A stretch of DNA of 64,000 nucleotides from positions 62,001 to 126,000 of the forward strand of contig NZ_WSEN01000006.1 in assembly GCF_009758255.1 (NCBI RefSeq). Reading direction: 5' to 3'. Of the stretch, positions 33,520-42,170 are shown piece after piece. The DNA is from Microbacterium sp. MAH-37 (GTDB lineage Bacteria > Actinomycetota > Actinomycetes > Actinomycetales > Microbacteriaceae). The notes below the pieces were generated by a model. That model saw only the letters and a list, made by a program, of their open reading frames with translations, ran no database searches and had not been told where the DNA came from. Every line of letters starts with the position of its first letter. The stretch's first letter is position 1. The position numbers were made by a program, and so were the translations under genes.

Positions 33520-34473
33520 TCAGGCCTTCTTCGCCGCCTTCTTCTCGACCCACACGATGCCCTCGTCCAGGGAGGGGACGATCTCGGTGCCGATGCGGCG
33601 GGCCAGGAGGTCGTCCAGGCGGTCCAGCGGTCCGATGAGGGTACGGCCACCGGCGCGCGCGACGCGGATGGCCGCGTCGATCTTGGGCTGCATCGACCCC
33701 TCGGCGAACTTCATCGCCGCGACGGCGTCGGCCGACGCGGTGAGGATGTCGCGCTGCTCCGGAGTGCCCCAGTTCTCGCTGACGTAGTCGCCGTCCGTGA
33801 GCATGATCAGGGTGTCCGCGCCGATGTCGGCGGCGAGCGCAGCGCTGGCGAGATCCTTGTCGACGACGGCCTGCACGCCGATGTGGCGCCCCTTGGAGTC
33901 CTCGCGGACCGGCACGCCGCCACCGCCGACGCAGACGGCGAGGCTGCCGGCCTCGAGCAGCCGGCGGATCAGCGGAGCCTGCACGATCGAGAGCGGGTTC
34001 GGCGAGGGCACGACGCGGCGGAACGCGCTGCCGTCCTTCGCGATGGTCCAGCGGTACTCGGCGGCCGCCTCGGCGGCGTCGTGCGCGGAGTAGGTCGGGC
34101 CGATCAGCTTGGTGGGGCGAGCGAAGGCCGGGTCGCTCTCGTCGACGACGGTGGTCGTGATGATGCCGGCCACCTCGCGCTCACCGTTCAGCGCGTTCGA
34201 GAGCTCCTGCTGCACCACGTAGCCGATCATGCCCTGGGTCTCGGCGCCGAGGATGTCGAGCGGGTAGGCGGCGACGTCCTGGTAGGCGAGGTTCTGCAGG
34301 GCGAGCAGACCGACCTGGGGGCCGTTGCCGTGCGTGATGACCATCTCGTTGTCACGCGCGAGGTTCGCCAGCGCCTCCATCGTGGACTTGACGTTGGCCC
34401 GCAGGTACTCCGCGGTCATCGGCTCTCCGCGGCGGGCGAGGGCGTTGCCTCCGAGTGCCACTACGACGCGCAT
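33520..34473 (-). CDS. arcC: Carbamate kinase
   Basis: 317 aa amino-acid-kinase-fold enzyme. MRVVVALGGNALARRGEPM, THGNGPQVGLLALQ, GGGGVPV and the terminal segment ATAGGRTLIGPL-like text (here ARAGGRTLIGPL) are diagnostic. It makes ATP from carbamoyl phosphate and ADP. There is no arginine deiminase gene nearby; instead the divergent operon encodes FdrA/DUF1116/DUF2877, the AllFGH-type carbamoyltransferase, so the role matches AllK of allantoin degradation. GGGAG lies before the ATG. Confidence 0.93.
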   Translation of the reverse strand: MRVVVALGGNALARRGEPMTAEYLRANVKSTMEALANLARDNEMVITHGNGPQVGLLALQNLAYQDVAAYPLDILGAETQGMIGYVVQQELSNALNGEREVAGIITTTVVDESDPAFARPTKLIGPTYSAHDAAEAAAEYRWTIAKDGSAFRRVVPSPNPLSIVQAPLIRRLLEAGSLAVCVGGGGVPVREDSKGRHIGVQAVVDKDLASAALAADIGADTLIMLTDGDYVSENWGTPEQRDILTASADAVAAMKFAEGSMQPKIDAAIRVARAGGRTLIGPLDRLDDLLARRIGTEIVPSLDEGIVWVEKKAAKKA

Positions 34474-34499
34474 GCTGTTCTCCCTTGTCGAGGTCTTCT

Positions 34500-34558
34500 G
34501 GTATCCCGAAACTCGAGATGGTATTCCATTTGAGTAAATGGTATACCTGAAGGAATAC
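34500..34558. promoter_or_regulatory. Palindromic operator in the arcC / DUF2877 divergent promoter
   Basis: GGTATTCCATTT (34520-34531) and AAATGGTATACC (34536-34547) form an inverted repeat with 11 of 12 pairs around GAGT. Further half-sites flank it: GGTATCC at 34500-34506 and GGAATAC (reverse of GTATTCC) at 34552-34558. The region is markedly AT-rich. TTGAGT (34530-34535) and AATACA (34554-34559), 18 bases apart, could be the rightward promoter, placing the palindrome over it. A GntR/FCD regulator typically reads such GGTAT-ACC sites. Confidence 0.65.
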
Positions 34559-34616
34559 AACGTAAAGATGCTCTGCGCCGCACATCCACGGAGCGGGGCA
34601 TCCCGGAGAGAAGACG

Positions 34617-35567
34617 ATGACCCCCGTCGCAATCCCGGTCGCGGTGAGCGCGACCAGCTGGGATGCTGCGCTTGCGGAGACGCTCTCAGGAGCCGCCGAG
34701 CGCGCGTTCGCCGATGGCACGCACGGCACCGTGCACTCGGTGCACCACCGCGTCGTCAACGTGCTGTTCTGCGACGCGCTGGTGGCCATCGCGGACGACG
34801 GGATCGACGACGCACCCGCCACGATCCGCGTTCCGTTGAGCGGCTGGGATGCCCGCGGCATCCGTCAGGGAGCGCCCGTCGTCGGCGGCCGCGATCGGAT
34901 CGAACTCCCCGGCACCGACCGGATGCTGGTCGTCTCACTGTCCGGAGCGCCGCCCTGGGACGCGCCCCGCACCGATCTCTCGGAACTCACCTCCGGCGAC
35001 CTCGCCAGGGCGCTCGCCCTGCTCGACGCCCTTCCCTCCCCCGCGCCCGTCACACCGTTCGGACGCGCCGCCGCCGAGCTGCTGCGCAGCAGGATCAGGA
35101 TGCTGCGCGCCGCACTGCGCACCGGCGACGACGAAGGCACCCGCACTGCGGCGTCCGCTCTCATCGGCCTCGGTGAGGGACTCACCCCCTCCGGGGACGA
35201 CGTGCTCACCGGGCTCGGCCTCCTCGCCGCCCAGGACGGGATGCTGCTGAGCAGCTCGCTCCCCGCCCTGACCGACGCCATCCGCGGCGGCGGCGTGCGC
35301 ACCGGGCTGCTCAGCGCGACGACCATGGCGCATGCCGTCGCCGGCCGCGGCCGGCAGAGCCTGCACGATCTCATCGCCGCCATTCGCGACCGAGACGGCG
35401 ACGCCCTGCGTCGCGCTGCGGACCGCATTCTCCAGATCGGCCACACCTCGGGGGCCGACATCCTCTCCGGCATCCGTCTCGCGCTCGATGTCGAGCGCGC
35501 GGCGCGCCGCGGCGGACCGGCGTGTCTACGGGACGACAACAAGAAGAAGAAGAAGGAGCAGTCATGA
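34617..35567 (+). CDS. allH: DUF2877 protein (AllH-like, oxamate carbamoyltransferase component)
   Basis: 316 aa. GLGEGLTPSGDDVLTGLGLL and GHTSGADILSGIRLAL are the signature glycine-rich segments of DUF2877. In E. coli the orthologue (YlbF) was identified with FdrA and YlbE as the three-part oxamate carbamoyltransferase AllFGH. All three partners are encoded here. The C-terminus is a short Asn/Lys run (DDNKKKKKEQS) whose AAG codons also create the ribosome site of the next gene. It overlaps that gene by ATGA. Confidence 0.85.
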   Translation: MTPVAIPVAVSATSWDAALAETLSGAAERAFADGTHGTVHSVHHRVVNVLFCDALVAIADDGIDDAPATIRVPLSGWDARGIRQGAPVVGGRDRIELPGTDRMLVVSLSGAPPWDAPRTDLSELTSGDLARALALLDALPSPAPVTPFGRAAAELLRSRIRMLRAALRTGDDEGTRTAASALIGLGEGLTPSGDDVLTGLGLLAAQDGMLLSSSLPALTDAIRGGGVRTGLLSATTMAHAVAGRGRQSLHDLIAAIRDRDGDALRRAADRILQIGHTSGADILSGIRLALDVERAARRGGPACLRDDNKKKKKEQS

Positions 35568-36862
35568 ACGACAGCACCACGACCGTCGAGGCGACGGCTT
35601 CCGCCGAGTTCGAGCACGAGCCGGTGCCACTGAGCCACCGCAAGTCGCTCTACACGGTCTCCGCGGTGTGGTTCGGATTCCCGATGATCCTGACCAACGC
35701 CGTGCCCGGCGGGCTGGTGGTCGCCATGCTCGGGTTCTGGCCCGGCGTCGGCGCGATCCTGACAGCCAACGCCATCATGTTCGTCTACGTGAGCTTGCTC
35801 AGCTGGCGCGCCGGACGCACCGGCAAGAGCTTCTCGCTGCAGGCCATCGAGACCTTCGGCACCGCGGGCTACGCCATCGCGTCCGGGTTCCTCTCCACCG
35901 TGGTGGTCGGCTGGTTCGCCTTCAACACGGGTGCGACCGGCGCCACCCTGAGCGAGGCCTTCGGGTGGAACGAGATGCTCGTGGCCGCGATCGCCGGCAT
36001 CGTCTTCATCGCCGTCACCTACCTCGGCATCCGCGCGCTCTCCGTCCTCGGCACCGTCGCCGCACCGCTGTTCATCATCGCAGTGGTCATCGCCATGGTC
36101 ATCGCCGCGCAGACCAACGACTTCTCGGCCGTGTTCAGCTACGCGGGAGAGGATGTGCCCGACCCGATGACCTTCGGCGTCGCGGTCACCGCGATCATGG
36201 CGACCTTCGCGGACTCGGGCACGATGACGGCGGACTTCACCCGCTGGGCCAAGAACGGCAGGCAGGCCGTGCTCGCCACCGTCACCGCCTTCCCGATCGC
36301 GAGCCTGGTCGCCCAGCTCAGCGGCGCCGTTTTCGTCGCCGCCGGCGCGATCGCGCTGCCCGCCGTGAACGGGGGCAACTTCGCCCCGATCCTCACCGGC
36401 ACCGGCAATCCATGGCTGAACGTGTTCCTCGTGCTGTTCGTGGTGATCAACCTGGGCTCGGTGTGCACGCACTGCCTCTACAACGGCGCCCTCGGCTGGT
36501 CGCACCTGACGCACTCCACGATGCGCCTGCTGACGCTCATCCTCGGCGTCATCGGCGTCATCGTCGCCGTGGCCGGCGCCTGGCAGTACTTCGCCAACTG
36601 GCTCGCCCTGCTCGGCGTCCTGGTGCCGCCTCTGGGCGCCGTGCTCATCGCCGACCAGATCATCCTCGCGAAGCGCAACGCCGGCCGTCCGGAGAAGAGG
36701 TTCCGCGGGACCGCGCTGCTGGCCTGGGCCGTCGGCGCCGCCGCCGCGCTCGTCTCGCACCTCTTCGTGCCCGCGCTCTCGGACGCCGTCGTCGGCCTCG
36801 TGGTCGGATGCGTCGCCTATCTCGCCCTCGAACAGTTCTCAGCAAAGAAGGAGATCCACTGA
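35564..36862 (+). CDS. NCS1-type cytosine/purine permease (first of two)
   Basis: 432 aa with about twelve membrane helices. SLYTVSAVWFGFPMILTNAVPGG, SFSLQAIETFG and ADSGTMTADFTRWAKNGRQAV match the CodB-like branch of the nucleobase:cation symporter-1 family. Substrate would be a nucleobase or related heterocycle. Coupled at both ends: ATGA with DUF2877 and TGATG with the ankyrin gene. Clearly distinct from the second NCS1 gene at 42171. Confidence 0.88.
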   Translation: MNDSTTTVEATASAEFEHEPVPLSHRKSLYTVSAVWFGFPMILTNAVPGGLVVAMLGFWPGVGAILTANAIMFVYVSLLSWRAGRTGKSFSLQAIETFGTAGYAIASGFLSTVVVGWFAFNTGATGATLSEAFGWNEMLVAAIAGIVFIAVTYLGIRALSVLGTVAAPLFIIAVVIAMVIAAQTNDFSAVFSYAGEDVPDPMTFGVAVTAIMATFADSGTMTADFTRWAKNGRQAVLATVTAFPIASLVAQLSGAVFVAAGAIALPAVNGGNFAPILTGTGNPWLNVFLVLFVVINLGSVCTHCLYNGALGWSHLTHSTMRLLTLILGVIGVIVAVAGAWQYFANWLALLGVLVPPLGAVLIADQIILAKRNAGRPEKRFRGTALLAWAVGAAAALVSHLFVPALSDAVVGLVVGCVAYLALEQFSAKKEIH

Positions 36863-37470
36863 TGACCAGCACTCAGACGGCCGACGAGCAGTACCTCGCG
36901 GCAGCCGCATCCGGCGATCTGGACCGCGTGCGCGCCGCCCTCGCCGCCGGCGCCGACAAGGACGCCCTGGACCGCGAGGAGGCGAGTGCGATCCTGCACG
37001 CCGCTCGCGGCGGGCACCTCGAAGTCGTGCGCGCGCTCATCTCGGAGGGCGTCGACATCGACGCGCAGGATCAGACCTGCTCGAACCCTTTCCTGTTCGG
37101 CTGCATCAACGACCAGCTCGAGCTCGTGAAGGTCATGGCCGAGGCGGGTGCCGACCTGAAGCGACTCACGCGCATGGGCGGCAACGGGCTCACCCCGGCC
37201 GCTGAGAAGGGCCACCTCGAGGTCGTCCGGTACCTCCTCGAGAACACCCGCATCAACGTCAACCTCACCAACAACCTGGGCTGGACGGCGCTTATCGAGA
37301 CCATCATCCTCGGCGACGGCGGCCCGGTGCGTCAGCAGATCGTCGAACTGCTGCTCGCGCACGGCGCGAAACCCGGCATGCCCGACCCGTGGGGCACCTC
37401 GCCCGCAGAACTGGCCCGTGAGCGCGGATTCGGCGAGATCGTCGCGATCCTCGAGCGCGCCGCCGCCTAA
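36862..37470 (+). CDS. Ankyrin-repeat protein inside the carbamoyltransferase operon
   Basis: 202 aa made almost entirely of five to six ankyrin repeats (for example ASAILHAARGGHLEVVRALISEGVDID and LTPAAEKGHLEVVRYLLE), with no signal peptide or enzyme motif. The start codon overlaps the preceding permease stop, and fdrA follows after 21 bases, so it is a true operon member. Ankyrin proteins bind other proteins; the natural guess is a partner of the FdrA/DUF1116/DUF2877 complex or of the permease, but nothing in the sequence decides this. Confidence 0.88.
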   Translation: MTSTQTADEQYLAAAASGDLDRVRAALAAGADKDALDREEASAILHAARGGHLEVVRALISEGVDIDAQDQTCSNPFLFGCINDQLELVKVMAEAGADLKRLTRMGGNGLTPAAEKGHLEVVRYLLENTRINVNLTNNLGWTALIETIILGDGGPVRQQIVELLLAHGAKPGMPDPWGTSPAELARERGFGEIVAILERAAA

Positions 37471-37491
37471 GACTCCCCCGAAAGGACAACG

Positions 37492-39042
37492 ATGACCAGG
37501 CACATCGAAATCAGGAAGAACACCTACCTCGACTCGGTCTCGCTCATGTCGATGAGCACCAAGGCGAACGCCGTCGAGGGCGTCACCCAGGCCCTGCTGG
37601 GCATGGCGACCCCGATGAACAAGGAGGTGCTCGCGAACGTCGGCGTCGAGGACGCCGCGGTCGACGCGGCGAAGCCCAGCGATCTGATGATCGTGATCGA
37701 CGCGTCCGAGGACACCATCGAGGCGGCGATCGCGGCCGTCAACGACATCCTCGCCCGCAAGGACAAGAAGGCCGGCGAGGCTCACGAGGTGCGCTACCGC
37801 ACCCTCGACGGCGCGTTCGAGGAGGCCCCGGAATCCAACCTCGTGCTGATCTCGGTCAACGGCGCGTTCGCCGCCCGTGAGGCGCGCAAGGCGCTGAACG
37901 CGGGCAAGAGCGTCATGATCTTCTCGGACAACGTGTCGGTCGAGGACGAGCTCTCGCTGAAGAACCTCGCGCACGAGAAGGGTCTCATCGTGATGGGCCC
38001 GGACTGCGGCACCGCGATCATCAACGGAACCGGCCTCGCGTTCGCGAACGCCGTCCGCCGAGGGTCCATCGGCGTCGTGGGCGCCTCCGGCACCGGCAGC
38101 CAGGAGGTCTCCGTGCGCGTGCACGACTTCGGTGGCGGCATCTCGCAGCTGATCGGCACCGGCGGACGCGACCTGTCCACCGACATCGGCGGCATCTCGA
38201 TGATCGACGGCATCAAGGCGCTCGACGCCGATCCCGAGACCAAGGTCATCGTGCTCATCTCCAAGCCGCCGGCAGAGGAGGTCGCCGAGAAGGTGCTCGC
38301 CGTCGCCGGCGCCGCCTCCAAGCCGGTCTTCGTGACCTTCCTGGGCTCGGACCGCGCCGAGTCGGGTCACGACAACGTGACCATGGTCACCGAGGGCACC
38401 AAGCCCCTCGCGATCGCCGCCGTCGTGGCCTCCGGCATCGACGAATCGACGCTCGACAAGCACCCCTTGAACATCCCGCTCATCGAGGAGGTGCGCGCGA
38501 AGCTCGCCCCCGAGCAGAAGTACGTCCGCGGGCTGTTCTGCGGCGGCACGCTCTGCGACGAGTCGATGTTCGCGGCTCTCGGCAAGTACGACAACGTGTA
38601 CTCCAACATCCAGAAGAACCCCGCATACAGGATCGGCGCGATGGATGCCTCCAAGGAGCACACCTTCCTCGACATGGGCGACGACGACTTCACCAACGGC
38701 CGTCCGCACCCGATGATCGACCCCTCGCTGCGTCTGCAGCGCATCGTCCAGGAGGCGGACGACCCCGAGGTCGGCGTCATCGCGATGGACTTCGTGCTCG
38801 GCTTCGGCTCGCACGAGGATCCGGTGGGCGTGACGATCCCCGCGATCACCGAGGCCAAGGAGAAGGCCGCCGCACGCGGCCAGCACCTCGAGATCCTCGG
38901 CTACGTCCTCGGCACCGACCTGGACACCCCGGCGATCGCCGAGCAGGTGGCCAAGCTCGAGGCCGCCGGCGTGACCATCGCCTCCTCCTCCACCAACCTC
39001 GGCCTGCTGGCCCGTGAATTCGTCGCGAAGGGTGACAACTGA
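37492..39042 (+). CDS. fdrA: FdrA (AllF-like carbamoyltransferase subunit; acyl-CoA-synthetase fold)
   Basis: 516 aa. Two Rossmann/CoA-ligase-type modules as in SucD: IGVVGASGTGSQEVSVRVHD (near residue 192) and GGISQLIGTGGRDLSTDIGGISM are clear. The N-terminus RHIEIRKNTYLDSVSLMSMS is characteristic of FdrA. With AllG and AllH orthologues it forms oxamate carbamoyltransferase in E. coli, splitting oxalurate to oxamate and carbamoyl phosphate. AAAGGAC seven bases before the ATG. Stop overlaps the next start (TGATG). Confidence 0.9.
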   Translation: MTRHIEIRKNTYLDSVSLMSMSTKANAVEGVTQALLGMATPMNKEVLANVGVEDAAVDAAKPSDLMIVIDASEDTIEAAIAAVNDILARKDKKAGEAHEVRYRTLDGAFEEAPESNLVLISVNGAFAAREARKALNAGKSVMIFSDNVSVEDELSLKNLAHEKGLIVMGPDCGTAIINGTGLAFANAVRRGSIGVVGASGTGSQEVSVRVHDFGGGISQLIGTGGRDLSTDIGGISMIDGIKALDADPETKVIVLISKPPAEEVAEKVLAVAGAASKPVFVTFLGSDRAESGHDNVTMVTEGTKPLAIAAVVASGIDESTLDKHPLNIPLIEEVRAKLAPEQKYVRGLFCGGTLCDESMFAALGKYDNVYSNIQKNPAYRIGAMDASKEHTFLDMGDDDFTNGRPHPMIDPSLRLQRIVQEADDPEVGVIAMDFVLGFGSHEDPVGVTIPAITEAKEKAAARGQHLEILGYVLGTDLDTPAIAEQVAKLEAAGVTIASSSTNLGLLAREFVAKGDN

Positions 39043-40466
39043 TGAGCGTCAACGACCTGTTCTCCACTGACCTGAAGCCGGTCAACCTCGGCCTCGACAT
39101 GTTCGCCGACGACCTGAAGGCCCAGGGCGTCGAGCCGGTCCTGATGGACTGGACCCCGCCTGGTGGCGGCGACCCCGAGGTCATCGCCGCGCTGAGCAGG
39201 CTCGAGGACCCGGCCGTGGCCGAGAAGATCGATGCCGCCAACCAGGTCGCGCTCGAGCGCATCCTCGGCTCGCAGCCCTTCCTGGAGGGCTTCGGACAGG
39301 CGATCGACACCGTCCCCGGCATGACGAAGAAGACGATCCTGCACGCGGGGCCGCCGATCGAGTTCACCCGGATGTCCGGCCCGATGAAGGGCGCCGTGAC
39401 CGGCGCTCTGGTGTTCGAGGGCCTGGCGAAGGACGTCGACGAGGCGTTCGAGCTCGCCGCGTCCGGTGAGATCACCTTCTCGCCGTGCCACGAGCACCAG
39501 TCGGTCGGCTCGATGGCCGGCGTCACGAGCGCCAGCATGTGGGTGCACAAGGTCACCAACCGCACCTACGGCAACACCGCCTACACCAACCTGTCGGAGC
39601 AGCTGTCGAAGATCCTGCGCTTCGGCGCGAACGACCAGTCGGTCATCGACCGCCTGAACTGGATGCGCGACGTGTTCGGCCCGGTGCTCGCCGGTGCCAT
39701 GGAGCTGAACTCCGAGGGCATCGACCTGCGTCTGATGCTCTCGCAGGCGCTGCACATGGGTGACGAGGCGCACAACCGCAACGTCGCCGGCACCACGCTG
39801 CTGATCCAGGCGCTCGCGCCGTACATCCTGGAGACCGACTTCACCACGAAGGAGAAGCGCGAGGTCTTCGACTTCGTCGCCTCGTCGGACTACTTCTCCG
39901 GCCCGACCTGGATGGTCGCCGCCAAGGCCTCGATGGATGCCGCGAACGGCATCGAGAACTCGACCATCGTCACCACCATGGCCCGCAACGGCGTCGACTT
40001 CGGCATCCGCGTGTCCGGCACCGGCGGCCAGTGGTTCACCGGTCCCGCCCAGGAGGTCATCGGTCCGATGTTCGCCGGCTACACCCCGGCGGACTCCGGT
40101 CTGGACATGGGCGACTCCGCGATCACCGAGACCTTCGGCATCGGCGGCTTCGCGATGGCGGCCGCCCCCGCGATCGTCGCCCTCGTCGGCGGCACCGTCG
40201 ACGAGGCGATGGGCTATTCGCGCACGATGAACGCGATCACCACCGGCAACAACCCGAACGTCACGATCCCCGCTCTCGACTTCATGGGCGTGCCCTCGGG
40301 CATCGATGTGCGCAAGGTCATGGAGACCGGCATCCTGCCGATCATCAACACCGCCATCGCGCACAAGGAGCCGGGCATCGGCATGATCGGCGCCGGCATC
40401 ACCCACCCGCCGGTGGAGGCCTTCCAGAAGGCGCTCCGCGCCCTCGCGGACACGGTCAAGCCATGA
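39042..40466 (+). CDS. allG: DUF1116 protein (YlbE/AllG-like carbamoyltransferase subunit)
   Basis: 474 aa. The N-terminus DLFSTDLKPVNLGLDMFADDLKAQGVEPVLMDWTPPGGGDPEVIAAL and GAVTGALVFEGLA, SPCHEHQSVGSMAGVTSASM are typical of DUF1116. It is the second large subunit of the AllFGH complex. Overlaps fdrA by one base and the downstream permease by four, so fdrA, this gene and the permease form one coupled unit. Confidence 0.9.
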   Translation: MSVNDLFSTDLKPVNLGLDMFADDLKAQGVEPVLMDWTPPGGGDPEVIAALSRLEDPAVAEKIDAANQVALERILGSQPFLEGFGQAIDTVPGMTKKTILHAGPPIEFTRMSGPMKGAVTGALVFEGLAKDVDEAFELAASGEITFSPCHEHQSVGSMAGVTSASMWVHKVTNRTYGNTAYTNLSEQLSKILRFGANDQSVIDRLNWMRDVFGPVLAGAMELNSEGIDLRLMLSQALHMGDEAHNRNVAGTTLLIQALAPYILETDFTTKEKREVFDFVASSDYFSGPTWMVAAKASMDAANGIENSTIVTTMARNGVDFGIRVSGTGGQWFTGPAQEVIGPMFAGYTPADSGLDMGDSAITETFGIGGFAMAAAPAIVALVGGTVDEAMGYSRTMNAITTGNNPNVTIPALDFMGVPSGIDVRKVMETGILPIINTAIAHKEPGIGMIGAGITHPPVEAFQKALRALADTVKP

Positions 40467-42094
40467 CGTCGCTCGCTCCCGCCCCGGTCGCTGTCCGCCT
40501 GAAGTGGTGGAAGAAGGGTGACATCGCGGCGTTCTTCGCACTGTTCACCAACAACCTCACGAACATCATCACCTTCACGGCTCTGCTCACCATGGCGGGC
40601 CTGCCGGTGGGGATGGTCGTGGGACGGATCGCGCCGGCCTTCGGCCTCGCGATCCTGATCACCTCATCGATGTACGTGTGGTTCGCCCGTCGGCTGGCAC
40701 GGAAGGAGGGTCGCGACGACGTCGTGGCCCTGCCCTCCGGGCCGAGCGCTCCGTCGATCTTCACGGTCACCTTCCTGGTCATCCTGCCGGTCTACTCGAG
40801 CACCCAGGACGCGGAGCTCGCCGTCGGCATCGGCCTTGTGTGGGGCTTCCTGGAAGGTCTGATCCTGTTCGTCGGATCGTTCTTCGGCGACCTGCTCCGC
40901 CGCGCGGTGCCCCGCTCGGTGCTGCTCGCCTGCCTCGCGGGCCTCGGTCTGCTGCTGCTGGCCATGAACCCGATGCTGCAGACCTTCCAGTTCCCGGTGG
41001 TCGCGTTCATCGTGCTGGTGATCGTGTTCATCAACTGGTTCGGCCGCTCGCCGTTCCTGGGCAAGGTCCCCACCGGTCTGCTGCTGCTGATCGCGGGAAC
41101 CGCCGCCGCCTGGGCGTTCGGGCTGCAGACGCCGGAGGCTGTCCAGGCCGCGCTGGTGCACGCCGGATGGCACCCGCCTCAGGTGTCGATCGGCAACTTC
41201 TTCGAGGGGCTGCAGCACGCCGGTCCGTTCCTCGCATCGGCCGTGCCGCTCGCCCTGGCGAACTACGTGTTCGACCTGGAGAACATCGAGGCCGCGGAGG
41301 CGGCGGGCGACCACTACAGCGCCCGCCCCGTCATGCTGGTCAACGGCGGCGCGACGATGATCGGCGCGCTGATGGGCAACCCCTACCCGGTCACCGTGTA
41401 CATCGGCCACACCGCCTACAAGGAGATGGGCGCCGGCATCGGCTACACGATGCTCAACGGCATCACCATGTTCGCGGTGGGCCTGTTCGGCATGAGCGCC
41501 CTGCTGCTGTCGGTGGTCCCGATGGCGGCGATCGCCCCGATCCTGATCTACATCGGCATCGTCACCGCCGCGCAGTCGGTGCGCGAGACGCCGAAGGTGG
41601 AGCTGCCGGTGATCTTCATCGCGCTGTTCCCCTGGATCGCGAACTGGGCGAACAGTCTGATCGGCAACACGCTGAAGGCGGCCGGCACGAACGTCGCCGA
41701 GGTGGGAGCGGACGCCCTGAACGGCGCCGGCACCTATTTCGCCGGCATCTCGACGCTCGGCAACGGCGCACCGCTGTCGTCGCTGCTGTGGGGGATGATC
41801 GCGATCTTCGCCATCCGGAACAAGCCGGCGCTCGGAGCGGTCGTGGCCGTGCTCGCCGCGATCCTGTCGTTCTTCGGCATCATCCATTCCCCGGTCCCCA
41901 GCCTGCCGGCCGAGTTCGCCCTGTCGGACACCCACGTGATGTTCCTGGTGGCGTATCTCATGGTCGCCGCGCTGTTCCTGGCCAAGTGGATCCAGGATCG
42001 CGTCACGAAGGAGACGGTGACGTTCACGGCGACGGACGAGCTCACCCTGAGCAGCGCCGTCGCGCCGAGCCTGATCCAGTCCACCAGGGACTGA
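40463..42094 (+). CDS. AzgA/NCS2-like nucleobase permease
   Basis: 543 aa with 12-14 predicted helices. FTNNLTNIITFTALLTMAG and SMYVWFARRLARKEGRDDVVALPSGPSAPSIF, together with NPYPVTVYIGHTAYKEMGAGIGYTMLNG, place it in the SLC23/AzgA-type nucleobase-ascorbate transporter superfamily. The substrate is likely a purine or a ring-derived product. Start overlaps the DUF1116 stop (ATGA). Confidence 0.85.
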   Translation: MTSLAPAPVAVRLKWWKKGDIAAFFALFTNNLTNIITFTALLTMAGLPVGMVVGRIAPAFGLAILITSSMYVWFARRLARKEGRDDVVALPSGPSAPSIFTVTFLVILPVYSSTQDAELAVGIGLVWGFLEGLILFVGSFFGDLLRRAVPRSVLLACLAGLGLLLLAMNPMLQTFQFPVVAFIVLVIVFINWFGRSPFLGKVPTGLLLLIAGTAAAWAFGLQTPEAVQAALVHAGWHPPQVSIGNFFEGLQHAGPFLASAVPLALANYVFDLENIEAAEAAGDHYSARPVMLVNGGATMIGALMGNPYPVTVYIGHTAYKEMGAGIGYTMLNGITMFAVGLFGMSALLLSVVPMAAIAPILIYIGIVTAAQSVRETPKVELPVIFIALFPWIANWANSLIGNTLKAAGTNVAEVGADALNGAGTYFAGISTLGNGAPLSSLLWGMIAIFAIRNKPALGAVVAVLAAILSFFGIIHSPVPSLPAEFALSDTHVMFLVAYLMVAALFLAKWIQDRVTKETVTFTATDELTLSSAVAPSLIQSTRD

Positions 42095-42103
42095 TCCCGA
42101 ACA

Positions 42104-42136
42104 GCGGGGCCGGGAGTGCACCGCTCCCGGACCCGC
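42104..42136 (+). terminator. Hairpin between the two permease genes
   Basis: GCGGG plus CCGGGAG pair with CTCCCGG plus CCCGC (one mismatch, seven-base loop). It may end or attenuate the upstream transcript or protect mRNA, because the next gene has the same direction. Confidence 0.5.
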
Positions 42137-42170
42137 TGCAAGACCCGGAATCCGGTGCAGAAGAGAACGG

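Noticed and set aside
33520..34473. Arginine deiminase pathway
   Set aside because: arcA and arcB are absent and the divergent genes are AllFGH-type, so carbamate kinase is assigned to ureide catabolism.
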